Counted from the first letter of the stretch, positions 1 to 7,817 are shown. The stretch is 17,561 bases of DNA from Proteobacteria bacterium UBA1847 (GCA_002338605.1 DDIP01000271.1:1-17561), one strand, 5' to 3'. The notes: generated by a model not told the origin, from the sequence alone. Program-made: numbers and translations.

Positions 1-2
1 CC

Positions 3-2510
3 AAAGCAACTCACGCCGACGGCTCGTTGCGACACGCTGTCCTGACAACCGTGCTACCCACCGTCGCTGCGAATTCGCAGAACGATCTGACACTACAGAC
101 GCCGGGCTCAAACGCGACCGGCGCTACAGTTACTCTCGCAAGTTTACTTGCCACGAGTTTTGATTCCGATGTATCTGTCAATATTGGTGGCACCGTTTAT
201 TCGGCTTCGGCACGAGATTTGCTGAGCAGTGGAACACCCGACAGCTGGTTGTCGGGGCCACTGGTTTCAGAGTGGCTTGTCGCCGGGCCCATGCGTACGA
301 ATGCAGGTTCTCCGCACGCTCATCTAACGGCTCGTTTTCATGTACGTGCCTATGCCGGGCTGGGTGCCGTTCGTGTGTCGGTTACGCTGGAAAACAACTG
401 GTCGCACGTCAGCGGTCCGCAGAATTTCAACTATGACGCGACGGTCAGCGTGCAGGGTCGTGGCATCGTACTGTCGCAAGACAACGTTACTCACTATCGA
501 CAGGCGCGATGGCGTCGCGTTTTCTGGTGGGGCGATGAACCGCAGGTCGAAGTTGCGCACGACACCGGTTACATGGAGCGTATGGGTGTTGTACCGACCT
601 ATGATCCGAGACTTCGCATTCCGCAGAGCGTCCTGAGCGGCATGGCATCGGACTGGAGTGGACGCAAAACGGAATTGATGGCTTCCGGGCTTATTTATGA
701 ATACATGCCTGACGGTGGAGGGCGGCCAGATATCGCTCCGCTGCCGCGCTGGACAGCCCGATACCTGATGTCGCAGGACGCCCGGGCAAAAACGGCGGTT
801 CTGGGCACCGGCGAACAAGCGGGCAGTTTCGGCATTCACTATCGCGACAAGGATACGGATCTGCCGATTTCACTCGATACCTACCCGAACATCAGCATTA
901 TGGGCCAGAGCAGCGCGTTCCCGTCATGCGGTGGCAGTTGCAGCACGCCCTATACGCCCGATATTGCGCATCAACCATCGATGTCATTCGTTCCCTATCT
1001 TGTGACCGGCGACTATTTTCACCTTGAGGAGCTTCAGTTCTGGGCCAACTGGAATTTGTTCTACTGGGGAAATCATGGCGGAAGCCAGGGCTTGATGGTC
1101 AATGACCAGATTCGTGCTCAGGCCTGGGGACTGCGGACGCTTGGACATGCCGCATTTATTACACCCGACAACCATCCGCTGAAGGCGTACTTCCTGTCCA
1201 AGCTCGACAACAATCTTGACTGGTACGAGAACAACATAGTCAGCAATCCGCCAACTCCGCTCGGTTACCTGCTGAATACGCCTGATATCGGCCTGGACAA
1301 TACCTTCGCAACCTGGATGGACGACTTTTTCACCTGGACGGTCGGTCATCTTGTAAACCTTGGATTCGACAATGCCGAGGGAATTTTTCAGTACAAGGCA
1401 CGCTTTCCCGTAGGTCGCATGACCGATCCGGGTTATTGCTGGATTCTTGCACCGACCTACTGGACCCGGGCACGTGATGCTCAGACGGGCCAGCCTTTTT
1501 CCGATTGGACTGACTACAAAGTCGCTGTCGTGCGCTCGTGGGACAGCAGTTCCGTGGGCCCGAGCTTCTCGTCCTGGACAATTCCGCCAAACATGTCGAG
1601 CAGTCAGGAAGACCCACTCATCAATGCGGCCTGCAACAGCAGCGAGATGGCCGATATACTTGGAATGCAGCGCAGCAACATGATCGGCGGGTCATGGAGT
1701 CATGAAGGCTATACGTCGAACATGCAGCCGGCTGTTGCCGTTGCGGCGGAACGACGGGTAACGAATGGCGAGGCCGCCTGGAACCTGTTTGACAGCCGCG
1801 CCGTGGTACCGGATTCAGGTAATTACGATTACAACGTGTCGCCGCAATGGGCAATCGTACCGGGCAATATTGACCTCGGTACACCTGGCCCGGGCAACCA
1901 GCTGCCAACGGTATCGTTGTCGGCGAATCCGAGATCTATTGCCTCCGGTGGTACGACGACATTGAGCTGGTCGTCTTCCGACGCGGATTCCTGCCAGGCC
2001 TCAGGCGCCTGGAGTGGCAGCAAGTCGTTTTCTGGAACACAGTCAATCGGAGGGCTGACAAGCGACAGCACCTTCACGCTGGTTTGCAGCAATTCCCAAG
2101 GCAGTGACACGGCAAATGTAACAGTCACGATCCAGGCACCTGGAGCGCCGACAGTTTCGTTTTCGAGCAGTCTGAGTTCGGTATCTCAGGGCTCCAATGT
2201 AACGCTGACCTGGTCATCGCAAAATACCGACTCCTGCTCGGCGTCGGGCGCATGGTCAGGCAACAAGGCGACCTCCGGAAGCGAGTCAGTGGGTCCGCTG
2301 AGCCAGAACAGCAGTTTCACACTGACCTGTTCGGGTTCCGGAGGTAACGTCAGCGAGAGCCTGAGTGTCAGCGTCACTGCCACTCCGCCGGATGCGGGCA
2401 ATCCCGAAGAAGAAGGCGGTGGAGCGATTGGTTACTGGAGTCTGTTGTTTTATCTGTTGGCCGTGTGGCGTCGCGTACATGGCAGACGGTGTAATGAGGT
2501 TTCAGTTTGA
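3..2510 (+). CDS. Secreted RIFT-barrel/toroid-like putative polysaccharide-active protein with two Ig-like modules and GlyGly-CTERM-like tail (5' partial)
   Basis: The frame is open to the left edge, so the true start and any signal peptide lie outside the window; the TTG at 27 is not a convincing start. About 835 codons are visible. The N-terminal part (about nt 180-640) has the pattern SEWLVAGPMR, then HLTARFHVRAYAGL and VTLENNW, which recalls the N-terminal RIFT-barrel domain of PcRGLX/YetA-like exo-rhamnogalacturonan-lyase-family proteins. The middle (about nt 700-1890) is Trp/Tyr-rich, with HQPSMSFVPYLVTGDYFHLE and repeated helical segments, and looks like an alpha/alpha-toroid. Two Ig-like modules follow (1905-2378), then an acidic linker and a Gly-Gly-Gly/hydrophobic/Arg-rich tail. 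The stop overlaps the next gene's start by one base (TGATG), implying co-transcription. I infer an exported, surface-anchored protein acting on a polysaccharide. The enzymatic activity and substrate are not shown by the sequence; a purely binding role is possible. Confidence 0.7.
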   Translation, partial: KATHADGSLRHAVLTTVLPTVAANSQNDLTLQTPGSNATGATVTLASLLATSFDSDVSVNIGGTVYSASARDLLSSGTPDSWLSGPLVSEWLVAGPMRTNAGSPHAHLTARFHVRAYAGLGAVRVSVTLENNWSHVSGPQNFNYDATVSVQGRGIVLSQDNVTHYRQARWRRVFWWGDEPQVEVAHDTGYMERMGVVPTYDPRLRIPQSVLSGMASDWSGRKTELMASGLIYEYMPDGGGRPDIAPLPRWTARYLMSQDARAKTAVLGTGEQAGSFGIHYRDKDTDLPISLDTYPNISIMGQSSAFPSCGGSCSTPYTPDIAHQPSMSFVPYLVTGDYFHLEELQFWANWNLFYWGNHGGSQGLMVNDQIRAQAWGLRTLGHAAFITPDNHPLKAYFLSKLDNNLDWYENNIVSNPPTPLGYLLNTPDIGLDNTFATWMDDFFTWTVGHLVNLGFDNAEGIFQYKARFPVGRMTDPGYCWILAPTYWTRARDAQTGQPFSDWTDYKVAVVRSWDSSSVGPSFSSWTIPPNMSSSQEDPLINAACNSSEMADILGMQRSNMIGGSWSHEGYTSNMQPAVAVAAERRVTNGEAAWNLFDSRAVVPDSGNYDYNVSPQWAIVPGNIDLGTPGPGNQLPTVSLSANPRSIASGGTTTLSWSSSDADSCQASGAWSGSKSFSGTQSIGGLTSDSTFTLVCSNSQGSDTANVTVTIQAPGAPTVSFSSSLSSVSQGSNVTLTWSSQNTDSCSASGAWSGNKATSGSESVGPLSQNSSFTLTCSGSGGNVSESLSVSVTATPPDAGNPEEEGGGAIGYWSLLFYLLAVWRRVHGRRCNEVSV
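1905..2378 (+). repeat. Ig-like module pair A and B of the first gene
   Basis: Two protein-level repeats lie at 1905-2135 and 2148-2378, each 231 nt (77 codons). The shared pattern is PTVS..S, G..TLTWSS, DSC.ASGAWSG, then a Ser/Gly stretch, F.LTCS, and a closing V-T strand. Each has one Cys in DSC and one in the LVC/LTC strand, as expected for an Ig-like beta sandwich with a disulfide. The same module recurs twice in each of the next two genes. The DNA is diverged, so this is a domain repeat and not a recent tandem duplication. Confidence 0.85.
2415..2507 (+). other. GlyGly-CTERM-like sorting tail
   Basis: The tail reads GGGAIGYWSLLFYLLAVW followed by RRVHGRR and six further residues. Three glycines, one hydrophobic span and a basic cluster match the GlyGly-CTERM architecture, which is cleaved by rhombosortase in many gammaproteobacteria with type II secretion. 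There is no PEP motif, so an exosortase substrate is unlikely. A plain C-terminal membrane anchor is the alternative. Confidence 0.7.
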
Positions 2511-4498
2511 TGCGTAACAACATCGCAAGATGGAAGAGGTGGTCGGTCCTCGCGTTGATTCCGACCGTATTGTCTGGCTGCCTGAGCGAAGAGAAAGCAT
2601 CGGTCGAAGACAATCCTGAAGCGCCGGTCGTGTCGATCAACGCGGTACCCTCGACAGTTGACCCGGGCGATACAACGACATTGAGCTGGGACGCCACAGG
2701 CGCAGACAAAGGTACTGCATCGGGCGCGTGGAGCGGCAGCCGTACATTGACGGGCACAGAGACATCCGGTCCCTTGCAATCGAGCAGCCAATTCACGCTG
2801 ACCTGTACGGGGCCCGGTGGCAGCACGAGTCAAACGGCAGCGGTAACGGTCAGTGGTGGGGCTGCGCAACCGACGCTGACGTTTACGGCATCGCCCAGCG
2901 TAGTCGCGCAGGGAGCCGCGGCGACACTTCAATGGACCACCACGAACGTCGATAGCTGCACCGCATCGGGTGACTGGACAGGAAACAAGGGAACGTCTGG
3001 GTCGGAGTCGACGGGAAGCCTGAATAGCAACGCGACCTATACGCTCGATTGCGTCGGTCCGGGTGGCACTATTGGCAACACGCGAACGGTAACAGTGGCG
3101 GCCGGGTCTGCCGGAATTTTCGGCAGTGTTGACAGCAGCCTGGTAAGCAGAACGCTATCGAACAGCGTCTACCTGTACGCGGGAGCCGTTACTCCCGACG
3201 ACTTTGACGGCGATTCGGGTGATCCCTTGCTAAGTGCCACAGTCCGTCAGGACAGCGGAGCCTGTACGTTCGGCTACGACGCAGGCTCGCTGGCGGCAGG
3301 CGAATACACGCTGGCCTTCGTAGCTGGTAGCTCCAATGACGACCCGCAAACTGACGAGGTGATCGACTTTGTTGGCACGCAGACGGTTACTGTCGGCGCG
3401 AGTCCGACAGTTGCGAACTTCGACGCCTCCAATATTATTCGCGTCGGCCCAGGCCGCACTTATCAAACCGTTGCAGCCGCGGCAAATGCGGCTCAAGACG
3501 GTGATGTCGTTGAAATTGACGCCGGCGTTTACGCAGCGGATGTTGCGAGCTGGTTTCAGGACAACCTCACGCTTCGCGGCGTCGGCGGGTACGCGCACCT
3601 GCGCGCAGATGGCGTCAATGCGCAAGGGAAGGCCATCTGGGTAATCGCGGGCAACGACGTGGTTGTTGAGAATATCGAGTTCTCCGAGATCTCAGTGCCG
3701 GATCAGAATGGCGCTGGAATAAGGCATGACGGGCGGAATCTTGTCGTGTGTAACGGTTACTTCCATGACAGCGAGGAAGGCATTCTGGGTGGTGCCGGAA
3801 ACGTGCTCGTGGAGTACTCGGAATTCGACAATAACGGTTTTGGTGATGGCTTCAGCCACAACATGTACATACTTGATGCAGACCGGTTCACATTGCGTCA
3901 TAGCTATATGCACCATGCCCGCATTGGCCACAACGTCAAAAGCCGAGCTCGCGAAAACTACATCTTGTACAACAGGATAATGGACGAGTCGAATGGCACG
4001 TCCAGTTATGCTGTCGATATACCGAATGGTGGCTTGAGCTACCTGATTGGCAACCTGATGCAGCAGGGGCCAAATACGGACAACTCGGTCATCGTCAACT
4101 ATGGCACCGAAGGCCTGTCGGGCGGCCGTACGCACAACCTGTATCTCGTGAACAATACGCTGGTCGATGACTACGGCGCCACGTTCTTGCAGGCCGCTGG
4201 CGGTACCGCACTGATAGAACTGATCAACAACCTGTTCGTTGGCGGTGGCAACATTATCAGTGGGCCGCAAGCAAACATGACGACAAACCTGCAAACAACT
4301 GCTCCGGAGTTTGTCGCGATCGATTCTTACAATTACCGCCTTACCGGAAACTCGCCTGCCCGCGATGCAGGCAGCACACCGGGCACCGGCAACGGCTTTG
4401 ATCTGCACCCTGAGTTTCAGTACCTGCACAAGAGTGACAGGGAATCGCGCCCGGTGGAGGGCGCAATCGATGTCGGCGCGTATGAGTTTACGCCATGA
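2510..4498 (+). CDS. Lipoprotein with two Ig-like modules, a small beta-domain and a right-handed parallel beta-helix
   Basis: I chose the ATG at 2510 because it overlaps the upstream stop by one base, has GAGG ten bases upstream (2496-2499), and starts a clean lipoprotein signal; the TTG at 2507 is less likely. The first 24 residues are MRNNIARWKR, a hydrophobic stretch, and lipobox LSGC (Cys24). Positions +2/+3 are Leu-Ser, not Asp, which fits outer-membrane sorting. Two Ig-like modules follow (2624-3097). Next is a ~100-residue domain (about 3110-3425) that faintly resembles DUF4382-like beta-domains, then a beta-helix from about 3430. Helix motifs include RGVGG, HLRADG, GKAIWVI, NGAGIR, SHNMYI and HHARIGHNVKSRA, typical of carbohydrate-active beta-helix proteins (lyases, C5-epimerases). 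The helix is a full-length homolog of the protein at 11540. A role in cleaving, epimerising or binding the local polysaccharide is inferred; catalytic residues are not proven. Confidence 0.87.
   Translation: MRNNIARWKRWSVLALIPTVLSGCLSEEKASVEDNPEAPVVSINAVPSTVDPGDTTTLSWDATGADKGTASGAWSGSRTLTGTETSGPLQSSSQFTLTCTGPGGSTSQTAAVTVSGGAAQPTLTFTASPSVVAQGAAATLQWTTTNVDSCTASGDWTGNKGTSGSESTGSLNSNATYTLDCVGPGGTIGNTRTVTVAAGSAGIFGSVDSSLVSRTLSNSVYLYAGAVTPDDFDGDSGDPLLSATVRQDSGACTFGYDAGSLAAGEYTLAFVAGSSNDDPQTDEVIDFVGTQTVTVGASPTVANFDASNIIRVGPGRTYQTVAAAANAAQDGDVVEIDAGVYAADVASWFQDNLTLRGVGGYAHLRADGVNAQGKAIWVIAGNDVVVENIEFSEISVPDQNGAGIRHDGRNLVVCNGYFHDSEEGILGGAGNVLVEYSEFDNNGFGDGFSHNMYILDADRFTLRHSYMHHARIGHNVKSRARENYILYNRIMDESNGTSSYAVDIPNGGLSYLIGNLMQQGPNTDNSVIVNYGTEGLSGGRTHNLYLVNNTLVDDYGATFLQAAGGTALIELINNLFVGGGNIISGPQANMTTNLQTTAPEFVAIDSYNYRLTGNSPARDAGSTPGTGNGFDLHPEFQYLHKSDRESRPVEGAIDVGAYEFTP
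2624..3097 (+). repeat. Ig-like module pair C and D in the lipoprotein
   Basis: Repeats span 2624-2854 (231 nt) and 2870-3097 (228 nt) and share the family pattern of the flanking genes. Module D has both cysteines (DSCTASGDW and LDCVG). Module C has lost the first one: the DSC position reads Asp-Lys-Gly (GGT at 2711-2713), while the second Cys in LTCTG remains. The modules probably act as spacers lifting the beta-helix off the lipid anchor. Confidence 0.83.
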
Positions 4499-4525
4499 AA
4501 CAAGGCCGTACGCTAAAGTTGAACC

Positions 4526-4531
4526 AAGAGG
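4526..4531 (+). promoter_or_regulatory. Ribosome binding site that sets the start of the propeller gene
   Basis: AAGAGG lies eight bases before the ATG at 4540. This favours 4540 over the upstream in-frame ATG at 4495, which overlaps the previous stop (ATGA), and over the tandem ATGs at 4573/4576, which have only a short spacing to AAGG. Confidence 0.6.
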
Positions 4532-4539
4532 TTGACCCA

Positions 4540-6405
4540 ATGAATAGAACAGTCTTTGAACGTCATAAGGATATGATGACAGAGAAACCGCCAGGCAACA
4601 GCCTGCCGTTGACCGCTTGCCTGCTGCTGGCCGGTATCTTTTCCGCGGCGGTTGCCAACGCCCAGGGCAATGAAACCAGTCCGTTTATCGACAGTATCGC
4701 TGTTGGGTCAGCCTGGCAGAATGTCACGGCGAATGAGGGCAATAACCTCAGAATCGACTATCAGACCGTAGCGTATTCGGGTGGTGGCACCAAGAATGGC
4801 CGGACTGTCGTCTTCGGCGGCGGACATAACAATGGTTTGAATGACGCCGTCGCGTTTCTTGATTGGCGCAATTTCGAGACCGTCGGCTGGACAGAAGAGT
4901 TGGTATCGACGGCCGACCATATCGGTGTCGCCGATAATGACTGGGGCCAAATCGGCCAGTATCTGAACGCAAACTACAATGGCGCGACCCCGGGAGGAAT
5001 CTCCGACGATCGTGGCCTGGTGGCGTTGTCTCGACACACCTATGATCAGATAGTCGTACGATCGGATCACTTCTATATTTTCTCCGGCATCCTGCCGTAT
5101 GACAATCCCGGGCAACCCAATGAACCCTGGGATCATGTAGAGGGCGATATCTGGCGCTATGACTTCGGCTCCGGCTGGAGCTTTATTGGCGCGCCGCTGG
5201 CAAACCAGTATGGCGGGCATGCGGCAGCGGCTGAAGATACATTGACCGGCAATATCTGGGTGCACGACGGTGCCGGGCTGCGTCTTTTCAATACGACGTC
5301 GGAGACGGTCAGTTCGCCGATCGCGTCTTTGAGTTCGCAAGCGGAGGAGTCGTCTTTGAATTTTAATCCGGACAAAGGCGCACAGGGCACCTTGTTCGGG
5401 TCCGGACGTTTCGCAGGTAGTAGCTGGCACGAGTACGACATTGCAACGGGCCAGCAGCGCAACATGGGTGCTGTTCCCGGCAATGCTGAAAGCACGTATA
5501 TCATCTACGTTGACGCCTCATTCGGATCGAATTACGGCACCTATTTCGCGATCGTTCCGCAGAACGGGACTCTCCGGCGCTGGAATGGGTCCGGTTGGGA
5601 TACGGTTGCAACCGGTGGTCCAACAGGTAACGGGCACGTTTACGGCCGCGCCGGGTTTGAACCCGTCCATCAGGTGTTCTACTGGATACACAATTCGTAC
5701 AGTGGCAATAATGCCTGGCAAACACGCGTGGTTCGTCCGTATCCATTCAATGGCAGCGCTGAGCCGCCTCCGACGGTCGCATTGTCTGCGGACCCGGAGT
5801 CCGTGCCAGCACAGGGGACGACCACTTTGACGTGGAGCAGCACGAACGCCAATAGTTGCAATGCGTCCGGAGACTGGAGCGGCGCCAAACCATTGTCAGG
5901 CAGCGCATTTTTCGGGCCATTGAACTCGGACAAGACATATTCACTGGCCTGTAGCGGCAGTGGCGGAACCTCTTCAGATACGGTGACTGTCACGATTCAG
6001 GGTACGCAGCCTGCTCCGACTGTCAGTATTTCGGCCAATCCGTCATCTGTCGATGCAGGTGGATTTGCCGTTGTGGACTGGACCTCGTCAAACGCCAGCA
6101 GTTGCTCGGCATTCGGTGACTGGTCCGGAAACAAGCCGCTGCAGGGCAGCGAGTCGGTTGGCCCACTGTCGCAGGATTCGACTTTCCGAATGACGTGTTC
6201 GGGCACGGGCGGCGATGCAACCAATGCAGCGACCATTACTGTGAATACTCCTGCGCCGCCGCCGCCACCACCACCGCCCGTTGACGATAATCCGACGACC
6301 GACCCCCAGAACCAAATCGGTGGTGGTTCCTTCGGTTTGCTGTTCTTGCTGATGCTTGCGACCCTGGGGCTTTTCAGGCAGACGGTGATCGATCGCCGAC
6401 GATAG
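4540..6405 (+). CDS. Secreted kelch-like beta-propeller protein with two Ig-like modules, polyproline linker and GlyGly-CTERM-like tail
   Basis: The start at 4540 is chosen from the AAGAGG site; 4495 would add 15 residues. A polar N-region precedes a hydrophobic segment ending in SAAVANAQ, a good signal peptide with cleavage near AQ|G or ANA|Q. The body (to about nt 5760) is Gly/Trp/Tyr/Asp-rich with blade-like stretches, including VVFGGGHNNGLNDAVAFLDW, GDIWRYDFGSGWSF and GNIWVHDGAGLRLF, as in kelch/galactose-oxidase-type propellers. I cannot identify copper ligands, so an oxidase activity is not claimed. Two Ig-like modules follow (5770-6246), then eight consecutive prolines, then a Gly-Gly-Gly/hydrophobic/Arg tail. 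It is the last gene of the block. It is likely exported and held at the surface, acting as a glycan-binding or glycan-modifying protein (inference). Confidence 0.83.
   Translation: MNRTVFERHKDMMTEKPPGNSLPLTACLLLAGIFSAAVANAQGNETSPFIDSIAVGSAWQNVTANEGNNLRIDYQTVAYSGGGTKNGRTVVFGGGHNNGLNDAVAFLDWRNFETVGWTEELVSTADHIGVADNDWGQIGQYLNANYNGATPGGISDDRGLVALSRHTYDQIVVRSDHFYIFSGILPYDNPGQPNEPWDHVEGDIWRYDFGSGWSFIGAPLANQYGGHAAAAEDTLTGNIWVHDGAGLRLFNTTSETVSSPIASLSSQAEESSLNFNPDKGAQGTLFGSGRFAGSSWHEYDIATGQQRNMGAVPGNAESTYIIYVDASFGSNYGTYFAIVPQNGTLRRWNGSGWDTVATGGPTGNGHVYGRAGFEPVHQVFYWIHNSYSGNNAWQTRVVRPYPFNGSAEPPPTVALSADPESVPAQGTTTLTWSSTNANSCNASGDWSGAKPLSGSAFFGPLNSDKTYSLACSGSGGTSSDTVTVTIQGTQPAPTVSISANPSSVDAGGFAVVDWTSSNASSCSAFGDWSGNKPLQGSESVGPLSQDSTFRMTCSGTGGDATNAATITVNTPAPPPPPPPPVDDNPTTDPQNQIGGGSFGLLFLLMLATLGLFRQTVIDRRR
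5770..6246 (+). repeat. Ig-like module pair E and F in the propeller protein
   Basis: Repeats span 5770-6000 and 6016-6246, each 231 nt, with the pattern PTV..SA.P.SV, TLTWSS or VDWTSS, a Cys in NSCNASGDWSG or SSCSAFGDWSG, and a second Cys in LACSG or MTCSG. They are the same family as the four modules in the two upstream genes. In all three genes a pair separates a functional domain from an anchor or another domain. Confidence 0.85.
6319..6402 (+). other. GlyGly-CTERM-like sorting tail
   Basis: GGGSFGLLFLLMLATLGLF followed by a short basic end (RQTVIDRRR) has the same glycine/hydrophobic/basic design as the tail of the first gene. No PEP motif is present. The tail follows a Pro-rich linker (6256-6279) and an acidic Asp/Pro/Gln segment. 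Confidence 0.7.
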
Positions 6406-6425
6406 TCCGAACCCGCAGATGATTC

Positions 6426-6460
6426 GCGGCGCTGTGATTCTCTTCGAGTCGCAGCGTCGC
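6426..6460. terminator. Hairpin between convergent genes, possible bidirectional terminator
   Basis: The arms 6426-6437 and 6449-6460 pair over 12 bp, including two G-T wobbles on one strand, with an 11-nt loop. The hairpin lies in the 65-nt gap between the end of the propeller gene and the end of the O-ligase gene. Neither side has a T-run, so this is not a textbook intrinsic terminator. It could instead stabilise mRNA ends. Confidence 0.4.
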
Positions 6461-6470
6461 AAGTATCTGC

Positions 6471-7808
6471 TTAGGGAAGACTGCGTTTCTCATCCTGGGC
6501 GAAAACGCCGCCCTCCTGCGGAATGCTTTCGTCAGCCGCGATATTCACCCTCGCACCTGGTTCAGGCTCTCTTGCGACCTCCTGTTCCGCCCGGAAGCGC
6601 ATCAGTATGACTATTGCGATCAAGTGATAGTAAAGATCGAAATAGGCCAGCCCGAGAAAAGCGCCCCCGACCGCGTAGCCGATAATACTGACCTGGATCA
6701 TTGACGACAGGTTATGTATCCATCGCAATGACTCTCGATTTTTCGATAGTTTCGCAATTTTTCTGCCATTTTGCAGTGTTACCAGGCCGAGCAACAGGTA
6801 TATCGCCAGACCGACAAATCCATGCTCCGCCAACACTTCGAAATAAATGCTGTGGGCGTCATGAAAATCATCCGGTACCGGTGCATAGGTTTGAAAGAGC
6901 TCCGGAAGAAAGGTATCGAATCCGCCTCCGAAAACCGGGTATTCCTTGGCAAGGTTGATCGCAAACCGCCAGGCATTAATACGTCCCATGGCCGACGCAT
7001 CCATCTCGTAGTTTTGAATGGTTGCCATTCGTTCTTCCCATTTTTGAGGGATGAATGCGGCCGCGATTATTCCCAGTACAACGAGTACAACGCCGATACG
7101 AAATTTGTTCTTGCTCTTCAGGATTAGAGACAGCGCCATGGCCGATCCGGCCAGAAACGCGCCACGTGAATATGACCCGATTATCGAAACCGAGACCAAC
7201 AACATCGAGACAATAAGCCCCATGCGAACCCAGCGGTGTTGTGTTTCCAGCTGCAGGTAGCGCATCAGCGGTAGTGTCATGACCAGCGCGAAAGCAATTT
7301 CGTTGTTGCCTGTGATATGAGTCATCGGCGGGCCCCAGACCAGGTAGTTTCCGCCCGTCACAAGCGTGAAAAGCCCTCCCTTAACGCCGTAAAACCCAAT
7401 CGATACAACGATCACCCAGACCAGGTTATTAATTCGGGCATGGGTTTTCATTACCATGATGGTTGCGAGAACCATCATCTGAATCTTCAGTGTTCGTTCC
7501 AACTCCCAGGCGCTGTGGGAGCTGTCGATTGCCATGAAGGTGGTCATGCACATCCACAGGACCCAGATAAGCCACAAGGTCGTCAATGCATTGAAGGGGA
7601 TTTTCTTCGGCTCTTTCGAAAAGAAAAGGCCTAAAATAAGACTCGCAGCGACAATCTGCGAAAACGGGAAGTTGTAGGCAAACCCCCAGGTAAGCCGGTG
7701 TGGATTCATGTATCCGAGCCACGACCACATTAGTACACCAATACTTGGGCGCATCAGAATGAATGGCACGCTGCCAAATACAATAAGTGTTATTAGTAAG
7801 TCCCGCAT
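6471..7808 (-). CDS. O-glycosylation ligase / O-antigen polymerase-like membrane protein, exosortase-A-associated type
   Basis: A 445-residue, very hydrophobic protein with about a dozen membrane spans. Its N-terminus (PSIGVLMWSWLGYMNPHRLT), the segment GGNYLVWGPPMTHITGNNEIA, the motif SYSRGAF and the periplasmic-loop motif HDAHSIYFEVLAEHGFVGL are characteristic of the Wzy/WaaL-type family annotated as putative O-glycosylation ligase of exosortase-A systems (TIGR03097). Such proteins polymerise glycans or transfer them to an acceptor at the periplasmic face. The ATG at 7808 lies ten bases after the kinase stop and has GAGGG just upstream inside the kinase end, so it is translated from the same message. 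No exosortase gene or PEP-CTERM substrate is visible in the window. Confidence 0.87.
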   Translation of the reverse strand: MRDLLITLIVFGSVPFILMRPSIGVLMWSWLGYMNPHRLTWGFAYNFPFSQIVAASLILGLFFSKEPKKIPFNALTTLWLIWVLWMCMTTFMAIDSSHSAWELERTLKIQMMVLATIMVMKTHARINNLVWVIVVSIGFYGVKGGLFTLVTGGNYLVWGPPMTHITGNNEIAFALVMTLPLMRYLQLETQHRWVRMGLIVSMLLVSVSIIGSYSRGAFLAGSAMALSLILKSKNKFRIGVVLVVLGIIAAAFIPQKWEERMATIQNYEMDASAMGRINAWRFAINLAKEYPVFGGGFDTFLPELFQTYAPVPDDFHDAHSIYFEVLAEHGFVGLAIYLLLGLVTLQNGRKIAKLSKNRESLRWIHNLSSMIQVSIIGYAVGGAFLGLAYFDLYYHLIAIVILMRFRAEQEVAREPEPGARVNIAADESIPQEGGVFAQDEKRSLP

Positions 7809-7817
7809 TGGCCCTCG

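Noticed and set aside
2415..2507. PEP-CTERM/exosortase tail on the first gene
   Set aside because: The tail lacks a Pro-Glu-Pro motif and has Gly-Gly-Gly before the hydrophobic span, fitting GlyGly-CTERM better.
3692..4540. Long minus-strand open frame (282 codons) opposite the lipoprotein beta-helix
   Set aside because: It is antisense to a clearly homologous domain, shows no recognisable family and has no start context; it is a shadow of the coding frame.
4708..5430. Minus-strand open frame of 240 codons opposite the propeller gene
   Set aside because: Antisense shadow: the plus strand has a signal peptide, Ig modules and tail in one continuous frame.
1905..6246. Ig module copies as a DNA-level recombination repeat
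   Set aside because: Similarity is clear in protein but the nucleotide sequences are diverged, so recent tandem duplication or gene conversion is not supported.
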